Shown in pieces: positions 1 through 5,118 of a DNA stretch of 5,118 nucleotides. Position 1 is the first letter of the stretch, and each line of letters opens with the position of its first letter. The DNA lies in the NCBI GenBank assembly GCA_001794015.1, contig MGIZ01000042.1, positions 264 through 5,381 of the forward strand, given 5' to 3'. The notes beneath the pieces were generated by a model that saw nothing but the letters and a program-made list of their open reading frames with translations, made no database searches and was not told the origin of the DNA. The translations under genes and the position numbers were made by a program. This DNA comes from Candidatus Yanofskybacteria bacterium RIFCSPHIGHO2_01_FULL_39_8b. Its GTDB lineage: Bacteria > Patescibacteriota > Minisyncoccia > 2-02-FULL-40-12 > GWA2-44-9.

Positions 1-514
1 CATGATCTCCTGGTGTAATATGTCCTGACACATACCCCGTCAACTCCCCTTGCGGCTCAATCACCGTAATCTTATCAGCATCAATTGGCAGCGACGTAAA
101 CACCACATCTTTTTTCTCCTCACAGCCTTTCAATTGCGTAAATATTGGTGATTGCTTGTAATCAGATTGCTTGTATTCATCTTTAGCATTATTAGATTTA
201 GAATAAGTATTTTCTGCATAATTTTTTTGCGTAGATAAGGGTGTAGATACAGTAGCCTTCCCATCATGCGTTTCTACATTTTGTTCAGTCTTCAGTGCAC
301 TTTTCTGCTCTGCAACAACCGGCATCGATTTTTTCACTTCAACTATTTTTTTCTCTTCATTCATTTCTACGTTTCCTTTCCCTTGCTCATTCAACTCAAC
401 ACCAGAACAACCAACCAACAATAAAAATAAAAGTACCACAAACACCAAAACCAATCGTAAAACATTCGTAGTAAAAATCATATTTACTATTTTCTTAAAA
501 TAATTATCTGCCAT
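1..514 (-). CDS. Partial lipoprotein, N-terminal 171 residues; possibly M23-peptidase-like (C-terminus outside window)
   Basis: The reading frame is open from an ATG at 514 to the window edge, so only the N-terminal 171 residues are seen. They show a basic start, a hydrophobic core (about residues 19-34) and the lipobox LLVGC with the lipidated Cys at 36. A low-complexity tether rich in Lys, Glu, Ser, Thr and Asn follows (about 37-125), containing a doubled YKQS motif at 114-122. From about 126 a folded domain seems to begin. Its segment LPIDADKITVIEPQGELTG and then GHITPGDH resembles, from memory, the region that precedes M23-type (LytM-like) domains in some archaeal and bacterial exported proteins; this is a weak clue because the catalytic part is missing. 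The start at 514 is chosen over the in-frame ATG at 481 because a GAGGTG site lies 6 bases upstream; an ATG at 518 hits a stop after four codons. It is the third gene of an operon, 13 bases after the stop of the preceding amidohydrolase. That it is a lipoprotein is well supported; its function is not. Confidence 0.8.
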   Translation of the reverse strand, partial: MADNYFKKIVNMIFTTNVLRLVLVFVVLLFLLLVGCSGVELNEQGKGNVEMNEEKKIVEVKKSMPVVAEQKSALKTEQNVETHDGKATVSTPLSTQKNYAENTYSKSNNAKDEYKQSDYKQSPIFTQLKGCEEKKDVVFTSLPIDADKITVIEPQGELTGYVSGHITPGDH

Positions 515-520
515 ACATTT

Positions 521-526
521 CACCTC
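521..526 (-). promoter_or_regulatory. Shine-Dalgarno site GAGGTG
   Basis: GAGGTG sits 6 bases before the ATG at 514 and directly after the TAA stop of the upstream gene at 530-528. It decides the start of the downstream lipoprotein: the nearer ATG at 518 is too close and is followed by an early stop, and the ATG at 481 is too far away. Confidence 0.8.
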
Positions 527-527
527 A

Positions 528-1883
528 TTATTTCCTCTCTTCAATCAATCTCTGTGCATTCATATATCCCACTTTTTCTTGTACACTTGGATCTAACCGC
601 CCAATAAACGCTCGCCCATATTTCACTAAAAATAATCCAACATCAATATCATAATTCCACACCGCATCTCCTCGATCTGTACCCCACATAAATCGATCTG
701 GATGCTTTTCAATTACTTTTTCCCAGCGTTGCAAATCTTTTTCTATAAGATCATCAAAATCCTTTTCAACCGCCCTCAAAAATTCTTCTTTACTCTTACC
801 AACATAAAGTTTGAAATGCTGATGAAACTGCGGATTTGCCGTATAATAAATATTAGGATATTTCGTCATCAATTCGTCGATATCATCCTCCAATTCCTCT
901 GCATGGACAATAAAATTAATATCCGGATGTTGTTCTAACACCCGCTTCCAATTATTCACCTGATTCCAACCAGGATGGTAATACACAACCAGTTTATATT
1001 CCCGCGCAAGCTTATAATTCTCTAAATAAATTGGATCATCCACTGGCGGATTTTTTTCTTCCGTTGGTGAAGAACCAACCTCACCATACCCTTGAAATAA
1101 AGTAGGATACACTTGTAACATTTTTCGCAAAACAACCGCATCAACTGTAGGCATATCTTCTGTTGGCGGCATGATAAACGATGTAAAAAGTGTTGGATAT
1201 TGCATCATCGTTTTATTTGCAATCTCTAAAGCAGGTAAGTAAATCTCCGGATAAATGGGAAAAAACGCAAAATTGCGAGAAGTTCCTTCATGTTTCAAAG
1301 TACACGCAATCTCACTCATCTTCACATTCACACCCAACAGCGCTTGAGGCCCGCCAAACGCTCCCTCACTATTTATTTGAGAGGTATAATCCTCTTCCTG
1401 CCACCCTCCATCCTCACTCTCTTCAGGCATCCCATCTGGCATCGCCGGAATATGCAAATGCGTATCAATCAACGGCCCTTGATAATACTCTTTAGGATAC
1501 GTTTGTGTTACAACCGCAGGACAAGAACTTGATCCCATCGCTGTTTCAATTCTCTTTTTCCACACTTTTTGCTCAAATGTAAGTTCAATCTTCTTCTCTA
1601 CTGTAACTTTTTTCTCAACTGTAATATTTTTCTCTATGTCAACTTTTTGTTCTATTTTTTCTTTCACACTTTCATTTGCTTTTTCCACAATTATATTTTT
1701 AGATTCATTTTGTAATACCGGCGTCGAGACTATTTTTGGTGTAACCCTAGAAGTTGATTGCAACAAAGGAGAAGAACTATCTGAAGGAGAAGAGATGTCA
1801 GCAGGAGCACAACCTACCACAAAAAGTATACAAAGTATACAAAATACACTAAACGCAAACCTACTGTTGATATATTCCCTCAT
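528..1883 (-). CDS. Lipoprotein amidohydrolase, paralogue A (PF04909/TatD-like metal hydrolase)
   Basis: A predicted 451-residue exported metal-dependent hydrolase of the amidohydrolase superfamily, held to the outer face of the membrane by lipid. The signal peptide ends in lipobox FVVGC (Cys25). A Ser/Pro then Lys/Glu tether (about 26-104) contains three hexads of the type VTVEKK (81-98). The TIM-barrel domain runs from about 133 to the end. Expected metal ligands are all present: DTHLH (H142, H144) on strand 1, GEVG (E268) on strand 4, YYHPG (H303) on strand 5, FIVHAE (H327) on strand 6 and WGTDRG (D403) on strand 8. This pattern matches two-metal members such as TatD; overall shape also fits amidohydrolase-2. 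After the lipid Cys only C121 and C194 remain, and both are conserved in paralogue B. It overlaps B by four bases (ATGA), has GAGG 7 bases before its ATG, and is followed 13 bases later by another lipoprotein. The substrate cannot be told from sequence. The hydrolase fold is well supported; the exact reaction is not. Confidence 0.88.
   Translation of the reverse strand: MREYINSRFAFSVFCILCILFVVGCAPADISSPSDSSSPLLQSTSRVTPKIVSTPVLQNESKNIIVEKANESVKEKIEQKVDIEKNITVEKKVTVEKKIELTFEQKVWKKRIETAMGSSSCPAVVTQTYPKEYYQGPLIDTHLHIPAMPDGMPEESEDGGWQEEDYTSQINSEGAFGGPQALLGVNVKMSEIACTLKHEGTSRNFAFFPIYPEIYLPALEIANKTMMQYPTLFTSFIMPPTEDMPTVDAVVLRKMLQVYPTLFQGYGEVGSSPTEEKNPPVDDPIYLENYKLAREYKLVVYYHPGWNQVNNWKRVLEQHPDINFIVHAEELEDDIDELMTKYPNIYYTANPQFHQHFKLYVGKSKEEFLRAVEKDFDDLIEKDLQRWEKVIEKHPDRFMWGTDRGDAVWNYDIDVGLFLVKYGRAFIGRLDPSVQEKVGYMNAQRLIEERK
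1590..1643 (-). repeat. Three imperfect 18-bp tandem repeats in lipoprotein tether
   Basis: The DNA encoding residues 81-98 of amidohydrolase A is three diverged 18-bp units, read as the hexads VDIEKN, ITVEKK and VTVEKK. The alternating beta-branched and charged residues fit an extended, charged spacer between lipid anchor and enzyme. Repeat-number change by slippage is a plausible origin. Confidence 0.7.
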
Positions 1884-3214
1884 TTTTTCGCCTCAGCAAA
1901 CAACCCTTGCGCATTCTTATATGCAAACTTCTCCTGTACATCTTTATCCAATCGTCCAATAAACGCTCGACTATAATCATTTAACACAACGGCAACCTCT
2001 GGATCAGTGGACCACACCGAACCAACTCCTCTATCCGTATCCCATAACACTTGATTTGGATGCTTCTCAATAAACTCTTTCCACGTTTCAAGATCTTCTT
2101 TCAATAATGTTTCCTTATTTTTAAAATATGCAATGAACTCTTTTTTCGTATGCTCCTCATTTAACAATAACACATCTCCATACAACTCATCCACACCATA
2201 ATACACATTCGGATGCTTCTCTAAAATATCCGCCACATCATTTAACGTTTTATCACACGTCCCACAATCAACCAATTGATCACCATGAAAAATAAATGTA
2301 ATATCTGGATTCGCACTAAGTGTTTTCTCAAACGCCTCTTTCTGTCCTTCACCTAAATGAAAATACACAACTAATTTATGCTTGCGAATCACCGGATAAA
2401 TCTCCTGCAGCCGCGCAGAATCCGGAGGCAGCGGCGGCGCACCACCAGGATGCCCATACAACCCAATCTCCCCATACCCGCGAAATAACCCCGGATGCAC
2501 ATTCAACATCACATCTAACTTTTTTGCATCAACTGTCGAAGAACCACCTGGACTGCCATCATTTTCCGGCGGCATGATAAACGGAATAAATCTACCCGGA
2601 TACTTCCCCATTGCCAATTTCACCAATTCAACCGACTCATTCACAATTGGCTCCCACACCGCAAAAAACACAAGCGCACCACTTGTATTCTCCGCATCCA
2701 ACATACACACCCATTCATTAAGACTTCGCTTTATCCCAATATTGCTTCCCGTATAATACGAATCCTCAAATCCCGGCTCCCCATCCGGCAAACTCTGCAT
2801 ATGAATATGCGCATCAAACATCGGACCGCGATAATACCCATCAGGCAGCGTCATCGGATCACGAGGTTTCGGACAATCAACCTCTGCAAACGCTTTGTCA
2901 AACACCCTCTTCCAATGTTTCTCAGCAACAGAAAGTTCTTTTTCTTGGACATTTTCTGTAACAGGTAGTTCTTTTGTAACAGCAATCTCTTTTTTTGGAG
3001 AAACAGTCTCTTTTACTTGTTTAACATTTTGTCCCGCATACTCATTTTTTTTAATATTATTTTGAATATTATCTTCTATTTTTGGTAAAGGAGAATCACT
3101 CCTCTTTTGCATCGGCTCAATTTCCACATCAACATCGCTTTTATCCACCTCACAAGAAACAACTAAAAGTAAGACAACCAAAATCAACAACACCAACACA
3201 CCCCTCTTTTTCAT
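1880..3214 (-). CDS. Lipoprotein amidohydrolase, paralogue B (PF04909/TatD-like metal hydrolase)
   Basis: A predicted 444-residue lipid-anchored metal hydrolase, first gene of the operon. The signal peptide has a basic start, a Leu/Val core and lipobox LVVSC (Cys21). A charged tether (about 22-92) leads into a region alignable with paralogue A from about residue 92. The TIM barrel carries DAHIH (H136, H138), GEIG (E249), YFHLG (H286), FIFHGD (H310) and WDTDRG (D394), a complete two-metal ligand set. The shared C-terminal block AFIGRLD, then VQEK and NAQ, shows that A and B are duplicates. Differences from A: DTD in place of GTD at the strand 8 aspartate, a Gly/Pro-rich loop at 252-264, and an extra CGTC motif (C317, C320) after the strand 6 histidine. 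C114 and C170 match the cysteine pair in A. No Shine-Dalgarno site precedes the ATG at 3214; a TATA-like box is centred 26 to 27 bases upstream, so the message may be leaderless. The substrate is unknown. Confidence 0.88.
   Translation of the reverse strand: MKKRGVLVLLILVVLLLVVSCEVDKSDVDVEIEPMQKRSDSPLPKIEDNIQNNIKKNEYAGQNVKQVKETVSPKKEIAVTKELPVTENVQEKELSVAEKHWKRVFDKAFAEVDCPKPRDPMTLPDGYYRGPMFDAHIHMQSLPDGEPGFEDSYYTGSNIGIKRSLNEWVCMLDAENTSGALVFFAVWEPIVNESVELVKLAMGKYPGRFIPFIMPPENDGSPGGSSTVDAKKLDVMLNVHPGLFRGYGEIGLYGHPGGAPPLPPDSARLQEIYPVIRKHKLVVYFHLGEGQKEAFEKTLSANPDITFIFHGDQLVDCGTCDKTLNDVADILEKHPNVYYGVDELYGDVLLLNEEHTKKEFIAYFKNKETLLKEDLETWKEFIEKHPNQVLWDTDRGVGSVWSTDPEVAVVLNDYSRAFIGRLDKDVQEKFAYKNAQGLFAEAKK
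1891..1894 (-). promoter_or_regulatory. Shine-Dalgarno site GAGG inside the upstream gene
   Basis: GAGG lies 7 bases before the ATG at 1883, inside the last codons of paralogue B. With the ATGA stop/start overlap it supports translation of paralogue A from the same message and confirms the start at 1883. Confidence 0.7.
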
Positions 3215-3236
3215 ATAGCTAAGAAAAGACGTAAAC

Positions 3237-3244
3237 TATAAAAA
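3237..3244 (-). promoter_or_regulatory. Archaeal-type TATA box of the amidohydrolase operon (likely leaderless)
   Basis: TTTTTATA is centred about 26 to 27 bases upstream of the ATG at 3214. Archaeal TATA boxes are usually centred about 25-27 bases before the transcription start, so transcription would begin at or next to the A of the ATG. The absence of any GAGG-like site between box and start agrees with a leaderless message. The preceding TTAAG could serve as part of a BRE. The same T run could alternatively end transcription of the beta-helix gene, whose stop lies 36 bases upstream. Confidence 0.5.
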
Positions 3245-3259
3245 CTTAACTCTTTTAAG
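3245..3259. repeat. Short inverted repeat CTTAA-n5-TTAAG
   Basis: Five-base perfect arms at 3245-3249 and 3255-3259 with a 5-base spacer abut the TATA-like box, at the place where a BRE or an operator would lie. Read on the minus strand the hairpin is followed directly by five Ts, so it could be a weak terminator for the beta-helix gene. The arms are short and AT-rich, and chance is possible. Confidence 0.3.
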
Positions 3260-3280
3260 CCCCACATAGGAATCAACTTT

Positions 3281-4555
3281 CTACCTCTCTGATACATACC
3301 TCTTCCCATCCACAAATACCTTCCCACCCCCCACTTCTTTAATTACACCATCCACCTTCGTATCATATAAATAAATCTGTGCCGTATCATGAGCCACCAC
3401 ATCACCCATAATTGTAGAATCATAAAATTGATAGCTCACATTCTCACGAGCAATCGCAAGCGAAGACACACTATTGCGCACAACAATAATTGCATTCCCA
3501 CTATTTGACTGTAAATCCGCCAGATCCGAATCCTCAATTTCCACCCTAGCATTATTAAACGCCTGCGGATACCAATCACGCACAAACGTATGAACTAAAT
3601 GCAAAGTATTTGTATCATAATCAAGCACATAATCCTCATACGTTTTCGTCTTTAAATCTTTAACTTTCACAATCACCTCAGACTTCTCCCAATCCGACCC
3701 CGCATTAATGCCAATCGTCATCTTCGAATTCACAAACGTTACATTTGTATTCTTATCAAGCGTAGAACCCCAATCAGTAAACGTTGAATGAACCGTATCA
3801 ATCTTCATAACTCCATTCTCATTTGGGATAAGTAAATCATATTTTTCTGTATACCCCTGCGGCAGTTCAAATATCCCACTTACATTCGTTAATACAAGTT
3901 CAAAAAACAAATTACTATTCGCAGCTGCAACTCTTACATTTGAACTCAACGTTAATCCCACCGTACTATCCGAAATGAAAAATTCCGAATCCCCGCTCGC
4001 CCCATGCCATGGGCTACAGCAATCCTCTCCATGTACGTTTTTAAAAACCACATGCGCCCCATCTTCATATTGAAAATTAAACCACTTACCCTGCGTATGC
4101 AATTCCACATCTTTCATCTCTAATCCACCTCTATCACGAATATAGACCCGAAACTGCTGGCTATATTCCTGCTCAAAAAAGAGAGCCGAATTCTGCACAA
4201 TCAATTTTCCCGAGCCATTCACAATCAGATTTCCTCGCAATTTAAAATTAGTATCTTTGATTACATATTCTCCGGAGGAAATGATTAAATCGCCCTCAAT
4301 CTTTTTCTCAACACGTTTATCAACACGTATTATATCATCATTTTGTGAATTGGTATTCTTTATTTTTTCCAATAGAGATTCATCTTTTTTTTCTAATTTT
4401 TCGGGAAAATAGAGGACGTCATTTTTTTTATGTTCGAAAGTATTTTCTGGCAGTACAACTTCTTCTCCCTCAACTCCCTCCTCCTGACACCCAACTGCCA
4501 ATAGAAAAAAAAACAACATAACTGCAATTAGATAAAATATAAAGTTTAATTTCAT
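3281..4555 (-). CDS. Predicted parallel beta-helix lipoprotein
   Basis: A predicted 424-residue surface lipoprotein. The signal peptide has a long aromatic/Leu core and lipobox LAVGC (Cys23), followed by an acidic then Lys/Glu-rich tether to about residue 87. The rest looks like a right-handed parallel beta-helix. It opens with the cap-like segment GDLIISSGEYVIKD and GNLIVNGSGKLIVQNS (88-123) and continues with short strands of alternating hydrophobic residues ending in Asn/Asp-Ser/Thr turns, such as VTFVNSKMT (272-280). The last rungs are regular, beginning near residues 336, 354, 373 and 392, so about 18-19 residues each. A vicinal DCCSPW at 178-183 holds the only cysteines of the mature protein. 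Such folds often bind or cut polysaccharide, but I see no recognisable lyase or hydrolase active site, so binding or structural roles are equally likely. It has GAGG 9 bases before its ATG. It lies 66 bases upstream of the amidohydrolase operon, which seems to have its own promoter. Confidence 0.8.
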   Translation of the reverse strand: MKLNFIFYLIAVMLFFFLLAVGCQEEGVEGEEVVLPENTFEHKKNDVLYFPEKLEKKDESLLEKIKNTNSQNDDIIRVDKRVEKKIEGDLIISSGEYVIKDTNFKLRGNLIVNGSGKLIVQNSALFFEQEYSQQFRVYIRDRGGLEMKDVELHTQGKWFNFQYEDGAHVVFKNVHGEDCCSPWHGASGDSEFFISDSTVGLTLSSNVRVAAANSNLFFELVLTNVSGIFELPQGYTEKYDLLIPNENGVMKIDTVHSTFTDWGSTLDKNTNVTFVNSKMTIGINAGSDWEKSEVIVKVKDLKTKTYEDYVLDYDTNTLHLVHTFVRDWYPQAFNNARVEIEDSDLADLQSNSGNAIIVVRNSVSSLAIARENVSYQFYDSTIMGDVVAHDTAQIYLYDTKVDGVIKEVGGGKVFVDGKRYVSER

Positions 4556-4564
4556 TACCTATAA

Positions 4565-4568
4565 CCTC
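4565..4568 (-). promoter_or_regulatory. Shine-Dalgarno site GAGG of beta-helix lipoprotein
   Basis: GAGG (within AAGAGGT) lies 9 bases upstream of the ATG at 4555, so this gene, unlike the next one, has a leader with a ribosome site. I see no convincing TATA box; each nearby 12-bp repeat contains TTTAA on this strand, which could act as one. Confidence 0.65.
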
Positions 4569-4575
4569 TTTTTAT

Positions 4576-4707
4576 GCTAAACACACTCAAACGTTAAACG
4601 CACTCTGATAACTTCAACTCCAGTTGAACCTATCCAGGCATAACTTCAAACCAAGTTGAAGTTATCCAGTTAAACGCACTTTTTCATTTGTAACAGTTAA
4701 ACGCACT
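4576..4707. repeat. Four copies of a 12-bp direct repeat, GTTAAACGCACT
   Basis: Exact copies are at 4593-4604, 4669-4680 and 4696-4707; a diverged copy with two changes (GCTAAACACACT) is at 4576-4587. The last two exact copies share two more bases, giving the 14-mer CAGTTAAACGCACT at 4667-4680 and 4694-4707. Two copies lie on each side of a pair of palindromes. Roles that fit are operator sites for the beta-helix gene, duplicated target sites around a small insertion, or a dispersed genomic repeat. The repetition is directly seen; the function is not known. Confidence 0.8.
4605..4669. repeat. Paired palindromes forming a 65-bp element with inverted ends
   Basis: Four half-sites of the type ATAACTTCAACT alternate in direction: forward at 4608-4619, reverse at 4622-4633, forward at 4640-4650 and reverse at 4654-4665. 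The left palindrome has 7-base perfect arms around 4620-4621 and extends outward with two mismatches. The right one has perfect 10-base arms (4640-4649 and 4656-4665) and a 6-base loop. The two palindromes are also direct repeats offset by 32 bases, differing at 5 of 30 positions. The outer ends, CTGATAACTTCAACT at 4605-4619 and the complement of 4654-4669, match over 15 bases with one inserted base, as in a MITE-like miniature element. No coding capacity is present. Confidence 0.75.
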
Positions 4708-4711
4708 CAGT

Positions 4712-4738
4712 AAAAATCCCAATCGCAGCAGAGCTGCG
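4712..4738 (-). terminator. Probable gpmI terminator hairpin
   Basis: On the minus strand CGCAGC, a TCT loop and GCTGCG (4738-4724) form a perfect 6-bp GC-rich stem 44 bases after the gpmI stop, followed 7 bases later by TTTTT at 4716-4712. Flanking CCC and GGG could extend the stem past a 3-base bulge. The gap between stem and T run is larger than in a textbook bacterial terminator. In an archaeon the T run alone might end transcription. Confidence 0.5.
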
Positions 4739-4782
4739 GGGTATAAGACCCATTTTCTTTGAATTAAACATAATAATCCCGC

Positions 4783-5118
4783 TCATCTAACCAAACTCCT
4801 TCCTTTCATCTCTGTTGGCTTTTTCAAACCCATCGCAGCCAAAACAGTCGGCGCAACATCCTGCAACCCCCCCGTTAAGCGCAATCTTTTCAATCCTCTA
4901 AACGTTCCTTTTCTATCGCCATCCACCATCACAAACGGAACCGGCGCTGTCGTATGACACGTATTACATTCACCTAGCATATCCTCACAATTCCCATGAT
5001 CCGCCGTAATAAACACCACCCCTTTAAACCCACGAACAATCCGCCCCAACTCTACATCAATCGCTTCAACCCCTTTAATTGTAGCCTTCACATTTCCCGT
5101 ATGCCCAACCATATCCGC
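4783..5118 (-). CDS. gpmI: 2,3-bisphosphoglycerate-independent phosphoglycerate mutase, C-terminal part
   Basis: The last 111 residues of a cofactor-independent phosphoglycerate mutase, which interconverts 3- and 2-phosphoglycerate in glycolysis and gluconeogenesis in the cytoplasm. The frame is still open at the window edge: the visible part begins ADMVGHTGN, an internal motif, so the Met at 5112 is not the start and roughly 400 residues are missing if the gene has the usual length near 510. In the alkaline-phosphatase-like fold, DMVGH supplies one Asp and one His metal ligand, TADHGN another Asp and His, and the His of CHTTAPVPF a further one; all are intact. The pattern is that of the bacterial-type GpmI and not the shorter archaeal ApgM. 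The end, LQDVAPTVLAAMGLKKPTEM then GRSL, is typical. An uncommon detail is ECNTCHTT where relatives usually have HTAHTT. The family call is firm. A terminator-like hairpin follows, so the gene is probably transcribed separately from the lipoproteins. Confidence 0.95.
   Translation of the reverse strand, partial: ADMVGHTGNVKATIKGVEAIDVELGRIVRGFKGVVFITADHGNCEDMLGECNTCHTTAPVPFVMVDGDRKGTFRGLKRLRLTGGLQDVAPTVLAAMGLKKPTEMKGRSLVR

Noticed and set aside
479..481. ATG at 481 as the start of the truncated lipoprotein
   Set aside because: It has no ribosome site, whereas the in-frame ATG at 514 has GAGGTG at 6 bases; a short signal peptide would still be possible from 481, so the rejection rests on the ribosome site.
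702..1962. Plus-strand open frames at 702-938, 1190-1495, 1290-1532 and 1636-1962
   Set aside because: They lie opposite the amidohydrolase genes, whose motifs prove the minus strand is coding, and their translations are His/Ser/Pro/Leu-rich as expected of antisense shadows.
2320..2756. Plus-strand open frames at 2320-2577 and 2574-2756
   Set aside because: They are antisense to the conserved barrel of amidohydrolase B, with no recognisable motif or conserved-looking segment.
4576..4707. CRISPR array
   Set aside because: The repeats are only 12 bp, the spacing is irregular (17, 76 and 27 bases) and no cas gene is present.
4556..4782. Small gene in the gap between gpmI and the beta-helix gene
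   Set aside because: Minus-strand ATGs here run into stops within a few codons, for example after ATGAAAAAGTGCGTT, and repeats fill most of the region.
5110..5112. ATG at 5112 as the start of a small 109-residue protein
   Set aside because: The frame continues upstream as Ala-Asp, and the Asp of DMVGH is a metal ligand of GpmI, so this Met is internal.

Overview
All supportable genes lie on the minus strand and read from right to left. The window probably comes from an uncultivated archaeon, perhaps of the DPANN/Woesearchaeota kind. This rests on an archaeal-type TATA box 26 to 27 bases before a start codon that has no Shine-Dalgarno sequence, strong GAGG-type ribosome sites on the other genes, AT-rich DNA, and a run of small secreted lipoproteins. 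A bacterial candidate phylum is not excluded: no rRNA or informational gene is present to settle it.

Layout in transcription order. (1) 5118-4783: the C-terminal end of a cofactor-independent phosphoglycerate mutase (GpmI), cut by the window edge. (2) 4782-4556: a 227-base intergenic region. It holds a GC-rich hairpin followed by a T run (likely the gpmI terminator) and a compact cluster of repeats: four copies of a 12-bp direct repeat placed around two related palindromes. (3) 4555-3281: a predicted parallel beta-helix lipoprotein with its own ribosome site. (4) 3280-3215: a 66-base gap with a short inverted repeat and a TATA box. (5) 3214-1880 and 1883-528: two paralogous lipoprotein amidohydrolases overlapping by ATGA. 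(6) 514-1: the N-terminal part of a further lipoprotein, starting 13 bases after the previous stop and running off the window; its last visible residues weakly suggest an M23-peptidase-like domain. Genes 5 and 6 form one tight three-gene operon.

Four consecutive genes share the same plan: lipobox signal peptide, hydrophilic Lys/Glu/Ser-rich tether of roughly 65-110 residues, then a folded domain. Only the tether and the start of the final domain are visible for the last one. The locus therefore looks like a cell-surface lipoprotein cassette next to a housekeeping glycolytic gene.

The two amidohydrolases are the most notable content. They keep every ligand expected for a two-metal amidohydrolase site (HxH, Glu, His, His, Asp), yet they are exported, which is unusual for the superfamily. 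They also share one conserved cysteine pair, consistent with a disulfide. The substrate is unknown. I see no sign of CRISPR, transposase, defence genes or RNA genes.
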